Below, piece after piece: positions 34,793 to 35,562 of a stretch of 35,562 bases of DNA. Made by a program: the position numbers and the translations under genes. Within the stretch, counting starts at the first letter, position 1; each line of letters begins with the position of its first letter. The notes beneath the pieces are model-generated. The model was not told the DNA's origin and ran no database searches. It saw nothing but the letters and a program-made list of their open reading frames with translations. This DNA is from Pseudomonas inefficax (lineage in GTDB: Bacteria; Pseudomonadota; Gammaproteobacteria; Pseudomonadales; Pseudomonadaceae): the NCBI RefSeq assembly GCF_900277125.1, contig NZ_OPYN01000048.1:1-35562 (forward strand), in the 5' to 3' direction.

Positions 34793-35040
34793 CGATGGCG
34801 ACGCATACTCACCTTTTCGCCCTTACGGCGAGTCACTTTTTGCCAAACGCGGCAAAAAGTAACCAAAAAACGCTGCGCTCCCATCATCCGGCCCCTGCGC
34901 TGCGCTCCGGGGTTCCCTCGCGCCGGTCTTGCTCCCGGGAGTACGCGCTGCAGGCCCCATCCATGGGGCCTCAGCGCTTGACGGGCATCCATGCCCGTCA
35001 CCTCCCTCCGCAAGACCTCTGCTCGGCCTCCTGAAGTCGC
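34793..35040 (-). repeat. Right arm of long imperfect inverted repeat
   Basis: The inverse copy of 34472-34714; it carries the same two inner hairpins. The 78-base spacer (34715-34792) is AT-richer and unique. Confidence 0.88.
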
Positions 35041-35042
35041 GA

Positions 35043-35114
35043 AGATCAAGATCAAGATCAAGAGCTAGATCAAGAGCCAGATCAAGAGCCAGATCAAGAG
35101 CCAGATCAAGAGCG
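35043..35114 (+). repeat. Short tandem repeats (6-mer and 12-mer)
   Basis: Three ATCAAG units (35045-35062) are followed by four 12-base units AGATCAAGAGCC (35067-35114, the last ending GCG). A degenerate inverse (CTTGCTCTTGCTCTTGCTTC near 34413) lies outside the left arm, so the repeats belong to the ends of the inverted element. Confidence 0.88.
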
Positions 35115-35194
35115 GGGGGGAGCTGAAATTGCCGCTGATGCTGGCCTGAATCCGGCGATAGCCGCAGCGCTATCAGCGCAATAGCGAACGGTGG

Positions 35195-35222
35195 TTGTCC
35201 TGAAACCTGCGAAAGAGGACAA
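35195..35222. promoter_or_regulatory. Inverted repeat upstream of hemA
   Basis: TTGTCCT (35195-35201) and AGGACAA (35216-35222) are perfect inverse copies 14 bases apart and end 33 bases before the hemA ATG. It could be a protein-binding site or a leader hairpin; I cannot assign a factor. Confidence 0.4.
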
Positions 35223-35255
35223 TTATCGGCTTCCCGTCACAACCAGCGACCTTGC

Positions 35256-35562
35256 ATGGCCTTTCTTGCACTTGGTATCAACCATAAGACTGCCTCGGTA
35301 GACGTACGCGAGCGCGTGGCGTTTACCCCAGAGCAGCTGGTAGACGCCCTGCAGCAGCTCTGCCGGCTGACATCCAGCCGCGAAGCGGCAATCCTGTCGA
35401 CCTGCAACCGTAGCGAGCTCTATATCGAGCAGGACCACCTGTCCGCCGATGTCGTGCTGCAATGGCTCGCCGACTACCACCGCCTCAGCCTGGACGAGTT
35501 GCGCGCCAGCGCCCACCTCCACGAAGCGCACGAGGCGGTGAAGCACATGATGCGGGTGGCCT
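35256..35562 (+). CDS. hemA: Glutamyl-tRNA reductase, 5' part
   Basis: The first 102 codons of HemA, which reduces glutamyl-tRNA to glutamate-1-semialdehyde at the start of tetrapyrrole synthesis. The N-terminus [20 protein letters not shown] is the family signature, and catalytic Cys50 lies in [11 protein letters not shown]. The rest of the gene is beyond the window. The ribosome-binding site is weak. It is divergent from the TPR lipoprotein gene across the long inverted repeat. Confidence 0.95.
   Translation, partial: MAFLALGINHKTASVDVRERVAFTPEQLVDALQQLCRLTSSREAAILSTCNRSELYIEQDHLSADVVLQWLADYHRLSLDELRASAHLHEAHEAVKHMMRVA

Larger units (their letters stand above)
34261..35255. other. Gene-free kilobase dominated by an inverted repeat
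   Basis: This is the divergent gap between the TPR lipoprotein gene and hemA. It holds the two long arms, the 12-bp tandem repeat and a small inverted repeat near hemA (listed separately). Short open frames in it (reading RQALRPHGWGLQRVLPG and the like) arise from the repeat and are not credible genes. Confidence 0.85.

Noticed and set aside
35043..35114. CRISPR array
   Set aside because: Units are 6 to 12 bases and directly abutting, with no spacers and no cas genes.
34437..35126. Several short frames reading RQALRPHGWGLQRVLPG-like peptides
   Set aside because: They appear in both arms of the inverted repeat in opposite directions and follow the hairpins; they are by-products of the repeat.

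Overview
The window looks like a chromosomal segment from a fluorescent Pseudomonas of the P. putida group. The evidence is high-GC codon use, many copies of the P. putida-type extragenic palindrome (core GCGGG-N4-CCCGC with a CTCCCACAGG tail), and a conserved housekeeping block ychF-pth-rplY-prs-tRNA-Gln-ispE-lolB-TPR lipoprotein next to hemA.

Layout. (1) 1-1437: the 5' end of a DUF3422 gene, two small Pseudomonas hypothetical genes (DUF6429 and DUF6124 types), and REP-rich spacers. (2) 1438-4865, minus strand: an aldehyde dehydrogenase, an NCS1-type purine/pyrimidine permease and an NTF2-like protein. (3) 5426-8509, minus strand: an ABC importer for ectoine/hydroxyectoine (ehuB-ehuC-ehuD-ehuA). 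(4) 8747-17505, plus strand: the MocR-type regulator enuR, then eutB-eutC-doeA-doeB-doeC-doeD. Together these import ectoines, open the ring, remove the acetyl group, transaminate diaminobutyrate and oxidise aspartate semialdehyde to aspartate. (5) 17631-25478, plus strand: ycaC-like hydrolase, ppk2, a short CPA2 antiporter, an AI-2E/PerM-family protein and a three-part efflux set (outer-membrane lipoprotein, HlyD-type adaptor, DUF2955 membrane protein). The last six are tightly spaced and may form one transcript. (6) 25568-34260, minus strand: a SulP transporter followed by the housekeeping block. (7) 34261-35255: a gene-free kilobase with a large imperfect inverted repeat and a 12-bp tandem repeat. 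(8) 35256-end: the start of hemA.

The main biological unit is the ectoine catabolic island. I see no eutA and no AsnC-type doeX in the window. A near-palindrome (ATTG-N2-CTAG-N2-CAAT) in the enuR/ehuB divergent region has a related copy at almost the same distance upstream of eutB, and is my best candidate for the EnuR operator. The neighbouring NCS1 permease/ALDH pair could be a second route for ectoine-like cyclic compounds, but that is inference.

Other structural points are a 181-bp tandem duplication carrying the 3' end of ycaC plus a REP pair, a REP that supplies the stop codon of the DUF2955 gene, and the long inverted repeat beside hemA. I cannot claim a wholly new system; the items most worth testing are in the findings.
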